In this document: in pieces, positions 1 to 7,823 of the stretch
How positions within the stretch are numbered: the stretch's first letter is position 1
How the letters are laid out: every line of letters starts with the position of its first letter
NCBI GenBank assembly: GCA_021774205.1
Contig: JAJFJI010000365.1
Coordinates: forward strand, 1-34,313
Reading direction: 5' to 3'
Origin: Nitrosomonas sp.
GTDB lineage: Bacteria > Pseudomonadota > Gammaproteobacteria > Burkholderiales > Nitrosomonadaceae
DNA length: 34,313 bases
Made by a program: the position numbers and the translations under genes
Notes under the pieces: generated by a model
What the model was told of the DNA's origin: nothing
The model's input: the letters and a program-made list of their open reading frames with translations, nothing else
Database searches by the model: none

Positions 1-2024
1 GCGGTGTAGTCTTTTTCGCTTTCCATATTAACATCGTCAATATTTGATCCGCCTTTAGCAATTTCTGCGGCAACTCTTGCCAGTACGCCATGTTTATTAA
101 GCGATGAAATTTTTAAGTTGACTTTAAAGGTGGTGCTGAGATTTTTCCCCCAAGTCACATCTAACCAATTATCAGGATTTTTATGACTTTTAGTGACTGC
201 TGGGCAGTCGTGCAGGTGAATGACTAGTCCCTGATCTTTTTTAATAAAACCAACAATGTCATCGCCTGGAATAGGATGGCAACATTTAGCAAATTGGACA
301 GTTAAGCCTTCAGTTCCAAGGATCGTGATCGCTCCATTTGCTCCGCTTTCACTTGGAATGGATTCTCCAGGCGATACTAGGCGTTTTGCGATAACTGCAG
401 GTAGTTGTTTTCCAAGGGCCATATCTGCCAGCAAATCATCTTTTGATTTGACGCCACTGTCCCGGACTAGCTTTTCCCATTGTGCTTCGTTTATGGTTTC
501 CGGATCAATATTGAAAGACTGTAATGCTTGATTTAGTAAGCGTTCGCCTAACTTAACGGATTCATCATATTGTATAGTTCTAAGAAAATGACGAATGTGA
601 GAGCGTGCTCTGCCTGTAGTCACATAAGATAGCCACTTTGGATTTGGTTTTGCATACGGTGCTGTTACAATTTCAACACGATCACCACTCTTTAATTTGC
701 TGCGCAGTGGCGCACTTTCCCCGTTGATCTTAACGGCGACACAGCAATTGCCAATGTCAGTGTGAACGGCATAAGCAAAGTCCACGGCTGTCGACCCCCT
801 TGGTAACGATAATATTTTTCCTTGCGGGGTAAATACAAAGACTTCACCTGGGAATAAATCAACTTTGAGATGTTCCAGGAATTCCAGTGAATCGGTCGTG
901 TCGCTCAATGATTCAAGTAAACTTTGCAGCCATTGATTGGTTTTCATATGCAGATCGTCCAGGTCTGCGTTCGGGCTTTTGTAAAGCCAGTGTGATGCAA
1001 CACCATCTTCAGCGATTCTGTGCATCTCAGTGGTGCGAATTTGTATTTCTATTGGCAGGCCGTAAGGGCCGAGTAATGTATTGTGTAAAGATTGATAACC
1101 ATTCGCTTTAGGGATTGCAATGTAATCCTTGAATTTTCCAGGAATGGGTTTGTACAGACTATGTAGCGCGCCTAGTGCTACATAGCACGAGGGGATGTCC
1201 TTAACGATAACGCGAAAAGCATAAATATCCAACACTTCCGAAAATGTAAGGTGCTTATCCGCCATTTTGTTGTAAATGCTGTAAAGATGTTTTTCCCGCC
1301 CGTTTACTTTTACATCCAACCCGGATTCCTGTAATCGAACCTCAATTGCATTGCGAATTTTGCCAACCACTTCGCGGCGATTGCCACGTGCTGCTTTGGT
1401 TGCTTTGACCAAAACCTTGTAACGGGTCGGATAGCAATAGCAAAATCCAAGCTCCTGTAATTCCTGGTAAATATTGTTAAGTCCGAGTCGGTGCGCAATG
1501 GGTGCATAAATTTCCAGTGTTTCACGGGCAATGCGACGTTGTTTGATTGGCCGCATTACTTCAAGGGTGCGCATATTGTGTAGTCGATCAGCTAGCTTAA
1601 TAAGTATGACACGTACGTCGCGCGCCATAGCAAGCAGCATTTTGCGAAAATTTTTAGCCTGAGCATCTGTGGGCGTTTGGGATTCAATCTTATCCAGTTT
1701 GGAAACGCCATCCACAAGTTCCGCAACAGTCGCACCAAATCTTTCACTGATTTCTGTGCTCGAGATATCGGTATCTTCTACAACATCATGAAGTAGCGCT
1801 GCAGCCAGGGTATGTGCATCTAGATGCAATTCTTCAAGAATGCTTGCGACAGCAAGTGGGTGGGAGATGTAGGGCTCGCCAGTTTTACGGAATTGTCCGG
1901 AATGCGCGCCCTGACTAAATGTATAGGCAAGCTTAAGTTGGGAAACATCTTCCGGCTTAAGGTATTCTGCGGTAGCAGAAAAGAATAGCTCCGCTTCAGA
2001 CATGGATATATGCTGCATTGTCAT
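1..2024 (-). CDS. spoT: Bifunctional (p)ppGpp synthetase/hydrolase SpoT/Rel, 3' end cut by window edge
   Basis: Makes and degrades the alarmone (p)ppGpp in the stringent response. The reading frame, about 674 codons, runs off the left edge. The N-terminal HD hydrolase shows the metal-binding HDVVEDTD motif. The synthetase domain shows GKFKDYIAIPKANGYQSLH, with a lysine where many bifunctional enzymes have the arginine of the RxKD motif. A TGS domain (VFVFTPQGKILSLPRGSTAVDFAY in two pieces) and the start of a C-terminal ACT domain (HGVLARVAAEIAKGGSNID) follow. Full-length homologues are about 700 aa, so roughly 30-60 residues are missing. Candidate ATGs lie in frame at 2024, 2018 and 2003; I chose 2024 because GAGAG lies 11 nt upstream. 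It is downstream of rpoZ, as is common in proteobacteria, but separated by a 431-bp gap. Confidence 0.95.
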   Translation of the reverse strand, partial: MTMQHISMSEAELFFSATAEYLKPEDVSQLKLAYTFSQGAHSGQFRKTGEPYISHPLAVASILEELHLDAHTLAAALLHDVVEDTDISSTEISERFGATVAELVDGVSKLDKIESQTPTDAQAKNFRKMLLAMARDVRVILIKLADRLHNMRTLEVMRPIKQRRIARETLEIYAPIAHRLGLNNIYQELQELGFCYCYPTRYKVLVKATKAARGNRREVVGKIRNAIEVRLQESGLDVKVNGREKHLYSIYNKMADKHLTFSEVLDIYAFRVIVKDIPSCYVALGALHSLYKPIPGKFKDYIAIPKANGYQSLHNTLLGPYGLPIEIQIRTTEMHRIAEDGVASHWLYKSPNADLDDLHMKTNQWLQSLLESLSDTTDSLEFLEHLKVDLFPGEVFVFTPQGKILSLPRGSTAVDFAYAVHTDIGNCCVAVKINGESAPLRSKLKSGDRVEIVTAPYAKPNPKWLSYVTTGRARSHIRHFLRTIQYDESVKLGERLLNQALQSFNIDPETINEAQWEKLVRDSGVKSKDDLLADMALGKQLPAVIAKRLVSPGESIPSESGANGAITILGTEGLTVQFAKCCHPIPGDDIVGFIKKDQGLVIHLHDCPAVTKSHKNPDNWLDVTWGKNLSTTFKVNLKISSLNKHGVLARVAAEIAKGGSNIDDVNMESEKDYT

Positions 2025-2455
2025 AAATCTGGATTCTCTCGCGCCCCATCATTTTAGAAATTTGGACTGTTTGTATTCAGAATGTGCGCAACGTAGTTCT
2101 GCTACGCTAGCGGAATTCCTTGATCAGAACGGCAAAATTACAATAAATTAGTACCTAATAATTCCTAATCTAGTACTCCGTCAACTTGATATTTGCGCAT
2201 TCAGTGTTCGTAAGGTGCTTCGACACAAAGCGCTGCATCAGACAATGGTTATTCCATTCGCAAGTGCAGCAACGTGGTGGCGGAACATCTTGTGAACGCC
2301 TTGCGGGTTGACTTTTTAGCGCCCCTGGCAAGTTTGCGACTGTTTAGCTGCAAAATTGGGTTATGAAAACGTTTTGTCCATGCAAACTTTGCGTGTTTTC
2401 CTTGTTCTTAAAACCGGTGGTGGTCATGAAGGGCTATTGAGTAGGGGCTGAAAGA
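2025..2455. other. Intergenic gap between rpoZ and spoT
   Basis: A 431-bp gap where many relatives have a short one. I see no convincing gene. It contains one terminal-repeat copy at 2171-2195 (listed separately), which suggests that part of the gap is mobile-element remnant. A spoT promoter probably lies here, but I could not pick one with confidence. Confidence 0.6.
2171..2195. repeat. Solo terminal inverted-repeat copy of the intergenic repeat family
   Basis: TAGTACTCCGTCAACTTGAT followed by ATTTG closely matches both ends of the 3771-4072 element (compare TAATACTCCGTCATGCTAAT). I did not find the opposite end to the right before rpoZ, so this looks like a solo or truncated end. Confidence 0.55.
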
Positions 2456-2662
2456 CTAAATATTCTTAGGGTTAAGAATATCAAGCTCAAATTTTCCTTG
2501 AGACAGTTCCCGTAATGCAATCACTGTCGGCTTGTCACGACCAGGCTCAATCATAGGCGCAGACCCTATTGAAAGCTGTCTGGCGCGCGCAGTCGCTGCT
2601 AAAGTCATATCAAATCGATTTGGAATTCTTTTCAAACAATCGTCAACGGTAATACGTGCCAT
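2456..2662 (-). CDS. rpoZ: DNA-directed RNA polymerase subunit omega
   Basis: Omega binds the beta' subunit and helps assemble and stabilise RNA polymerase; in many proteobacteria it forms part of a ppGpp-binding site. The 68-aa product starts MARITVDDCLKRIPNRFDMT and contains the family's conserved AARARQL segment and the VIALRELSQGK stretch. The length is typical of the family. It lies 59 bp downstream of gmk on the same strand, the usual gmk-rpoZ-spoT order, which ties nucleotide metabolism, polymerase and stringent response together. Confidence 0.95.
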   Translation of the reverse strand: MARITVDDCLKRIPNRFDMTLAATARARQLSIGSAPMIEPGRDKPTVIALRELSQGKFELDILNPKNI

Positions 2663-2721
2663 AATGTGATCCTCAGTGTGGTGTGTGTTAGAAAGATAGT
2701 GATGTAAAAAGCGCCGGATGG

Positions 2722-3345
2722 TTATGATTTTTCAAGCTGTGTTATTAGCTCATGGTGATTAAGCAGTTGGCGCGTTGTTTTTATACGTTCGGCTTTTACA
2801 ATGCTAACAAGATCCTTAAGCGCGCCCTCCAATCTATCGTTAATAATAGCATAATCGAATTCATCTATATGGCCGACTTCTTCCCGTACAGCAGTTAGTC
2901 TTTGTTTGATGATCTCAGGATTATCTTGTCCCCGTGTTTTTAAGCGTTCTGCTAAGGTATGGGGTGATGGTGGGAGTATGAAAATTCCTATTGATTGAGG
3001 AAAAAATTTGCGCACCTGCTGCGCACCTTGGCAGTCTATTTCAAGCAGGATGTCTTTGCCTGATGAGATGGCTTCGTTTATCCATTTTTGTGAAGTTCCA
3101 TATAGGTTTCCATAAACTACCGCGCTTTCAAGAAATTCACCTTGCGCTTGCATTTGCTTAAAATCCGCTTTGCTGATGAAATGATAATCGCGCCCATTAA
3201 TTTCCTCCGATCGTGGGGGACGTGAAGTATGTGAGATTGATAAACTTAGGTTGGGGTCGGTTTGCAATAATGCCCTTACCAGACTGGTTTTCCCTGTACC
3301 AGAGGGGGCACTGATAATAAATAAAATGCCTTTTGTTGTCTTCAT
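2722..3345 (-). CDS. gmk: Guanylate kinase
   Basis: Phosphorylates GMP to GDP with ATP in purine nucleotide synthesis, in the cytoplasm. The 207-aa protein has the P-loop SAPSGTGKT at residues 12-20, the GMP-binding segment SHTSRPPRSEEINGRDYHF, and the lid region around RLKTRGQDNPEIIKQRL. The length is typical of the family. The start ATG at 3345 follows a GGGG-containing site. It leads the gmk-rpoZ-spoT cluster. The upstream gap is unusually long (see 3346-4069), and yicC, often found upstream of gmk, is absent. Confidence 0.97.
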   Translation of the reverse strand: MKTTKGILFIISAPSGTGKTSLVRALLQTDPNLSLSISHTSRPPRSEEINGRDYHFISKADFKQMQAQGEFLESAVVYGNLYGTSQKWINEAISSGKDILLEIDCQGAQQVRKFFPQSIGIFILPPSPHTLAERLKTRGQDNPEIIKQRLTAVREEVGHIDEFDYAIINDRLEGALKDLVSIVKAERIKTTRQLLNHHELITQLEKS

Positions 3346-4069
3346 GCTGGCCCCGTTAAACTTAAAAACTGCAGTTGGATGGTGTAGTACGCTGTGCTTT
3401 GTTCCTGGTAAGGCGCAATGAGGCGTTATAGCGTGTTATTACAACAAATCGCAAAGCTGACAGAGACGAACGGCAACGCATTATAAGTGCCATAGCCGTA
3501 TTCGCCCATAAGGCCAACGAAGTAACTGAGTATATGCAATTAAAATTTATTTGGTTAGTTTTCATTTGTGGCGATCAACGGCGGTTTTTAGGTTAAAGAA
3601 GAGTGGTGCTATATTAACCCGTAAATTAGATAAATTCACGCATCAACATCTTTGCAGGAAAATTTTTGAAAAAAATGTCGCGTAATGAAGAATGCGGGCG
3701 CTAAGGGAAACTGATTGGCCAAATGATTAGCCCAAAATCTGTCATCTTCATTAAGCTTTTGGAATATTGCTAGTACTCTGTCAAGTTAGTATTGATGGGT
3801 TCAGCGTTACGCAGATGATCCAATCCTGCTTTGTGGCCTTTGTACAGGGCTGGCCATTTCCAGCGAGGGCTGTCTAACCGTCAACCACTTCCCGAATCCA
3901 ATATGTAATTATTCAGTACATCGCAGTGACTGTTCAGATTGCTCCTAAAACTCGTCAGTTCAAGGCGCAAAATATGAGTTTACATGTGACAATGATCATT
4001 TTGTAACGCCGAAATGGCGGATTTGAGGGGTAAGCTGAATAGTTGCGTCAATATTAGCATGACGGAGTA
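3346..4069. other. Long intergenic gap with repeat element and possible remnant DNA
   Basis: 724 bp separate gmk from the HDOD gene. The right part is the 302-bp inverted-repeat element at 3771-4072. In the left part, 3346-3770, the only minus-strand reading frame (3362-3565) has no recognisable motif and no good ribosome binding site, so I do not call it. The gmk promoter should lie here. A short motif, CGATCAA-NN-GCGGTTTTT near 3571, recurs near 7160. Confidence 0.6.
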
Positions 4070-4072
4070 TTA
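3771..4072. repeat. MITE-like element with about 25-bp imperfect terminal inverted repeats
   Basis: The left end reads TAGTACTCTGTCAAGTTAGT followed by ATTGA. The right end, read from the other strand, is TAATACTCCGTCATGCTAAT followed by ATTGA: about 21 of 25 positions agree. The outermost TA on each side is compatible with the TA target duplication of IS630/Tc1-mariner elements. There is no transposase inside. An internal block (CAGTACATCGCAGT near 3915, and a TAACCGTCAAC...CTTCCCGAAT block near 3877-3898) recurs next to msrA. The terminal TTA is the complement of the HDOD gene's stop codon. Confidence 0.6.
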
Positions 4073-5629
4073 GCGAAAAGCAGTTATTACATGTTCTTTT
4101 AATTGCTTGATAAGCGTTTTCTCATCTGATGAAATACCTTCTGGCGCTTCCAATTTTCGGTCAGCGTAAAGTAAGCCAATTGGTTTATTATTCTTAATCA
4201 TTGGCAGCATGATGAAACTGAGCGCATCGGGCAATAAAGCTTGATGCCATGCTGGAATAAGATTGTGTATTTTTACGTCTGCAGCATTGGAAATAAATAA
4301 ATCCACCCCTTTTTCAATCACCAGATGAAATAAGTCTTGAGATGAAGTTACGGGAAAAAAGAAAGCGCTCTGGCGTGTGGCATGGTCTTCTCCCAAAGAA
4401 CTGTACGCTTGAAATTGGTTGGTTTGTGTATTTTTCAAACAAACTGTCGCAAATCGAAAACCGAGACCGTAGTATATGGTTTTCAGGAATAATGTAATTA
4501 AATTTTTATTATTAAAATCATGGCTGGCAATCAATCTTGTGATATCTTGATTGCCAGCCATGAGTAGTTTTTTCGAATTAAACGGTTTGCCACTTGAATG
4601 GGTTTCAGCAACTTGTGACCCACTTGTGTCGTCATGTTTGACAAGCAGTTCTTTGGAATCTACATTTGTTTTGCTATTTGGATCAATTTGATATTTAAGA
4701 TTTGCGCTTTCGGTTAATACCTGCGTATGCTTTTCTGCATTGATAAATAATTGTTCCAAGCTGGTTTCATCCAGATGCAATGATTTGCCAAATCGAGCTA
4801 TTAGTGCCTCATTAGTTTGGTCTTTTTTGTCCTGATCGGTTGCCTCTAGTATCAGCGGTACAACCGCTTCACTAAAAATAACAGCTTGCCACATCCATTC
4901 TTGCCGGGTTTTAGGGGGCGTTAAGGCTCTGGGAGAAAAAATTTTCATGGCCTGAATAATTGCATCGGGAATTTGCCATTTTTCTAGGGCAATTTCAGTC
5001 AACATATCAAAGCTGTAACCAAGTTTTAATTTCGATGCTTGCGTTGGGGTTTGGATATCCAATTTTACCAGCACCATAATATCTTCATATAATTTTTCGT
5101 CATAAGCCGCTACTAACAAACGGCCTATGTTTTTAAACAATGCTGCAATCGCTACTTCTTCGGCATCTTTGAAATGTATGCGCTTGGCGAGTTCACGTCC
5201 TATCACACTAGCAGTCAGTGCGCGCGCCAGCTCATTGCGAACGCACTGCGCCTTTTTGCCTGGCATGTTATCGACTAAAATTATTGCCAGTGCGCAAGTT
5301 TTAACCGTGTTCAGTCCGAGTAAATGAATCGCTTTTGAAATATTTGTGACTTCTTTCCCAGAGACAGAGCGAAAATTAACTGAATTTGATAAACGCAAAA
5401 TTTTCTGAGTCAATGAAACATCAGATAGTACAAACTGCGCGAGCTCTTGTATCGACCCATTGCTCGATGATGATAGCTTTACTAGGCGTGATACAGTGCT
5501 GCCAAAAGTTGGGAGATCAGAATTCTTGCATATCGCTTCTATCAAATTATCTGTCATAGCAATTGTGTTATCACTGCTGGGCGCAGTGATATCAGAAGCG
5601 TTGGTAATAACCTGTGAGTTATTTTGCAC
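4070..5629 (-). CDS. HDOD domain protein with C-terminal GAF-like domain
   Basis: A predicted cytoplasmic signalling protein of 519 aa. Residues about 37-235 form an HDOD domain (NSDLPTFGSTVSRLVKLSSS, LSDVSLTQKILRLSNSV). As usual for HDOD, the metal-binding HD is degenerate: LFKNIGRLL stands where HDIGKL would be, so hydrolase activity is not expected. Residues about 365-515 look like a GAF sensor domain (LSFIMLPMIKNNKPIGLLYA). Such proteins link to cyclic-di-GMP, motility or stress signalling, but the target is unknown here. The start used is GTG at 5629 with a weak ribosome site; ATG at residue 25 is an alternative. The stop codon overlaps the repeat element's end. Confidence 0.85.
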   Translation of the reverse strand: MQNNSQVITNASDITAPSSDNTIAMTDNLIEAICKNSDLPTFGSTVSRLVKLSSSSNGSIQELAQFVLSDVSLTQKILRLSNSVNFRSVSGKEVTNISKAIHLLGLNTVKTCALAIILVDNMPGKKAQCVRNELARALTASVIGRELAKRIHFKDAEEVAIAALFKNIGRLLVAAYDEKLYEDIMVLVKLDIQTPTQASKLKLGYSFDMLTEIALEKWQIPDAIIQAMKIFSPRALTPPKTRQEWMWQAVIFSEAVVPLILEATDQDKKDQTNEALIARFGKSLHLDETSLEQLFINAEKHTQVLTESANLKYQIDPNSKTNVDSKELLVKHDDTSGSQVAETHSSGKPFNSKKLLMAGNQDITRLIASHDFNNKNLITLFLKTIYYGLGFRFATVCLKNTQTNQFQAYSSLGEDHATRQSAFFFPVTSSQDLFHLVIEKGVDLFISNAADVKIHNLIPAWHQALLPDALSFIMLPMIKNNKPIGLLYADRKLEAPEGISSDEKTLIKQLKEHVITAFR

Positions 5630-5815
5630 TTTTATTGATCTGGGCTAAAAGGTTCTTTATGGTGAAAATCAGCGTCTTTTTATAAAGAAGTAAACTCCAC
5701 CTGAAAATGTTGGTCCCTGCTAAAGCATATGCCAGCAGAATGTGATACGTAAATGTATGACATTACAGACTTTATATCGACATAAAACTAAGAAAATTGA
5801 AAAACTTTTGTAACT

Positions 5816-5882
5816 ATTCAGTACATCGCAGTAGCGGTTTAGTATTGATAGGTTCAGCGATTCGGGAAGTGTTGACCGTTAG
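5816..5882. repeat. Repeat-family block directly 3' of msrA
   Basis: TTCAGTACATCGCAGTAGCG, then TTTAGTATTGATAGGTTCAG, then CGATTCGGGAAGTGTTGACC. The middle part matches the inner left end of the 3771-4072 element (TTAGTATTGATGGGTTCAGC), and the last part is the inverted form of its internal block. It abuts the msrA stop codon. Confidence 0.5.
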
Positions 5883-6347
5883 TTACCCAATGCCATGTTT
5901 TTCAAAATAGCACTGATGATATTCTTCGGCAGGATAAAATAGGTTGGCTGGTAAAATTTTTGTTACGACAGGGTCTCGCCAATAACCACTAAGATTTTGT
6001 TCGTTCTTGGATATTTCTGCGGCGGACTTTTGTTCGGGTGTGAAAAAAAATATAACGGAACGGTATTGGGAGCCGATATCAGCGCCTTGTCGGTCTTGCG
6101 TGGTTGGGTTGTGGCAGCGCCAGAATGTATCAAGTAGCGTTTTGAAATTTATCTGGCGTGGATCATATTCAACTTGTACGACTTCAATATGGCCCGTGCT
6201 GCCAGTACAAACATCTGAATAGATCGGATTATCGGTATGGCCGCCAGCGTAGCCGCATGTTGTCTTGGCTACGCCGTTTATTTTGCGAAAAGCGGCTTCT
6301 ACGCCCCAGAAACAGCCTGCGCCGAAAATTACTTTTTCTTTTGTCAC
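5883..6347 (-). CDS. msrA: Peptide methionine-S-sulfoxide reductase MsrA
   Basis: Reduces the S-epimer of methionine sulfoxide in proteins and repairs oxidative damage. The 154-aa protein has the catalytic GAGCFWG motif with Cys12, plus the conserved GYAGG and the EVVQVEYDP, FWRCHNPT and GADIGSQYRS segments. It is near the short end of the family range. Cys146 lies in the C-terminal EEYHQCYFEKHG and may act as a resolving cysteine, though many relatives have Asp there. The start is GTG at 6347 with no clear ribosome site. Repeat-family sequences lie on both sides (5816-5882 and 6361-6388), so the gene could have moved as a cassette. Confidence 0.93.
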   Translation of the reverse strand: MTKEKVIFGAGCFWGVEAAFRKINGVAKTTCGYAGGHTDNPIYSDVCTGSTGHIEVVQVEYDPRQINFKTLLDTFWRCHNPTTQDRQGADIGSQYRSVIFFFTPEQKSAAEISKNEQNLSGYWRDPVVTKILPANLFYPAEEYHQCYFEKHGIG

Positions 6348-6360
6348 GGTAACGTTGAGT

Positions 6361-6388
6361 CCATCAATACGAGTATGACGGTGTATTA
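6361..6388. repeat. Terminal-repeat copy between msrA and dsbA
   Basis: Read from the minus strand it is TAATACACCGTCATACTCGT followed by ATTGATGG, matching the right end of the 3771-4072 element at about 22 of 28 positions. Its terminal TA forms part of the dsbA stop codon, as happens at the HDOD gene. Confidence 0.55.
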
Positions 6389-7036
6389 GTCATTTGTTTC
6401 TCTTTCTTTACGTGTCTTCTCGATTAATTTTTCTAAAATTTTAATGGTGTTTTCCGGACTTCCGCCCATGCTGCCACTGGTTAAATATTTACCGTCAACG
6501 ACGATTGAAGGCGTGCCAGTGAGCTCGTATTGCCGCGACATCTGGGTGGATCTGGCAACCTGGTTCTGTACTGAGAATGAGTGATAGGCTTTTTCAAATT
6601 TTTCTCGTTCTATGCCTTGTTTCTCAACCCAGTCAAATAAAATGGGTTCTTTATTGAGGTCAATTTTATCACGATGGATGGCGTCATAGACCTTGTCGTG
6701 AAGTATTTCTGATTCTTGAATGGCTTCTATTGTGTAAAAAATTTTGGCGCCCGATACCCAATTGGGGCGGAAGATTGTCGGTACATAACGAAAACTTACG
6801 TCATCGGGTTTATTTTTTAACCAGGTCTTAATATGTGGATGTAATTTGTCGCAATGTGGACACCCGTACCAGAAAAATTCGAGCACCTCGATTTTTTCCT
6901 TGTTTTCTGTCGGTTGAGGGTTTGTGAGGGTGGTGTAATCTTTCCCCTCTGTGATTCCCGTGCTTGCCATTGTTAAACTAGCAAAGCCAATGCTGAAAAA
7001 TAGAAATAATGCGGTAATAAATCGGACTGAATTCAT
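6386..7036 (-). CDS. dsbA: Thiol:disulfide interchange protein DsbA
   Basis: A periplasmic oxidase that puts disulfide bonds into exported proteins. The 216-aa precursor begins with a signal peptide (FITALFLFFSIGFASLTMAS, residues 6-25). The thioredoxin fold carries the active-site CPHC at residues 59-62 and the cis-proline region TGTPSIVVDGKYL. The length is typical. The ATG at 7036 has GAGGAG about 6-8 nt upstream. It is followed by msrA on the same strand with a 38-bp gap that holds a repeat-family end, and its stop codon lies within that end. Confidence 0.96.
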   Translation of the reverse strand: MNSVRFITALFLFFSIGFASLTMASTGITEGKDYTTLTNPQPTENKEKIEVLEFFWYGCPHCDKLHPHIKTWLKNKPDDVSFRYVPTIFRPNWVSGAKIFYTIEAIQESEILHDKVYDAIHRDKIDLNKEPILFDWVEKQGIEREKFEKAYHSFSVQNQVARSTQMSRQYELTGTPSIVVDGKYLTSGSMGGSPENTIKILEKLIEKTRKERETND

Positions 7037-7195
7037 TTTTTCTCCTCAACGTAAGTCACTTTTGACGGCAGACAGGATGATACATCAGCGATAGATAGCT
7101 GTAATTGGTAATAATAAGCATGTTACCCCGGATTGTTTATTTGGTGAGTAATCATTTGTATCGATCAATTGCGGTTTTTTGGGGCAATAAAAGTG

Positions 7196-7801
7196 TCATT
7201 GTGGGTTTTCGCGTACTTTGATGAAGCTGACTTCGATACTGTTTTGTTGTAAAGAAGTGCGTACTTGATTAACGTTGTCCATTTCTGTAAACGGGCCAAT
7301 TCTGACTCGGTGCCAGAGTCCTTTCTCGGGTAAGTTCGCGGACTGGATGGTGGCAACTACGCCCAATAAAGCAAGTCTTGCTTTTAGATTTTCTGCTTCT
7401 TCGGTGCTTCTGAATGCGCCAGCTTGAAGAAAATATTGTTCTGAAGGGATGTTGCTTGTTCGGTTTTCTGTTGTTGGTGCAGCTTGTTGTTGGATAGCCT
7501 GTTCTAAATCCTGCTCAACCATGGGTTCTTCAATACCCGGCAGGATTTTATAAAAATCAAATTTAGGTTTTTCATCAACTTCAGCTATTTTTTTTTCGAT
7601 GGGTATATCAATTTGCGTTTCTTTTTGGGTGGTCGTCTTTTTTTCTTCGGTTAGAAAAGGGCTGGGTGCCTGACTGATGTACATCCAAACACCTATGGCA
7701 CTGACAAGGCCAAGCGTATAACCTATAAAGATTCCAGCAATCAGTGAGCTGCTGCTTTTTCTGGTTGTGGATGTCTTACGGGATTTGTAATCTCGGCTCA
7801 T
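7196..7801 (-). CDS. SPOR domain membrane protein, FtsN-like
   Basis: A single-pass inner-membrane protein with a periplasmic SPOR domain, which binds denuded peptidoglycan at division sites. The 201-aa product has a basic cytosolic tail (residues 1-18), one membrane helix (about 20-43), a linker rich in Glu, Lys and Gln, and a SPOR domain at about 120-198 (QYFLQAGAFRSTEEAENLKA, LWHRVRIGPF). The topology fits FtsN but the linker is short and the FtsN essential segment is not identifiable, so I give no gene symbol. The ATG at 7801 has AAGGA 5 nt upstream. It lies 22 bp after argS, a common pairing in betaproteobacteria. Confidence 0.88.
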   Translation of the reverse strand: MSRDYKSRKTSTTRKSSSSLIAGIFIGYTLGLVSAIGVWMYISQAPSPFLTEEKKTTTQKETQIDIPIEKKIAEVDEKPKFDFYKILPGIEEPMVEQDLEQAIQQQAAPTTENRTSNIPSEQYFLQAGAFRSTEEAENLKARLALLGVVATIQSANLPEKGLWHRVRIGPFTEMDNVNQVRTSLQQNSIEVSFIKVRENPQ

Positions 7802-7823
7802 GGGGATCCTTCTATATTTTTTG

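Noticed and set aside
3362..3565. 67-aa minus-strand frame upstream of gmk
   Set aside because: No ribosome site, no motif, and unlike YicC, which is expected near gmk in some relatives; probably chance or remnant.
7037..7195. CGATCAATTGCGGTTTTTT near 7157 as a terminator
   Set aside because: It recurs near 3571, but no stable stem precedes the T-run; it may be another repeat fragment.
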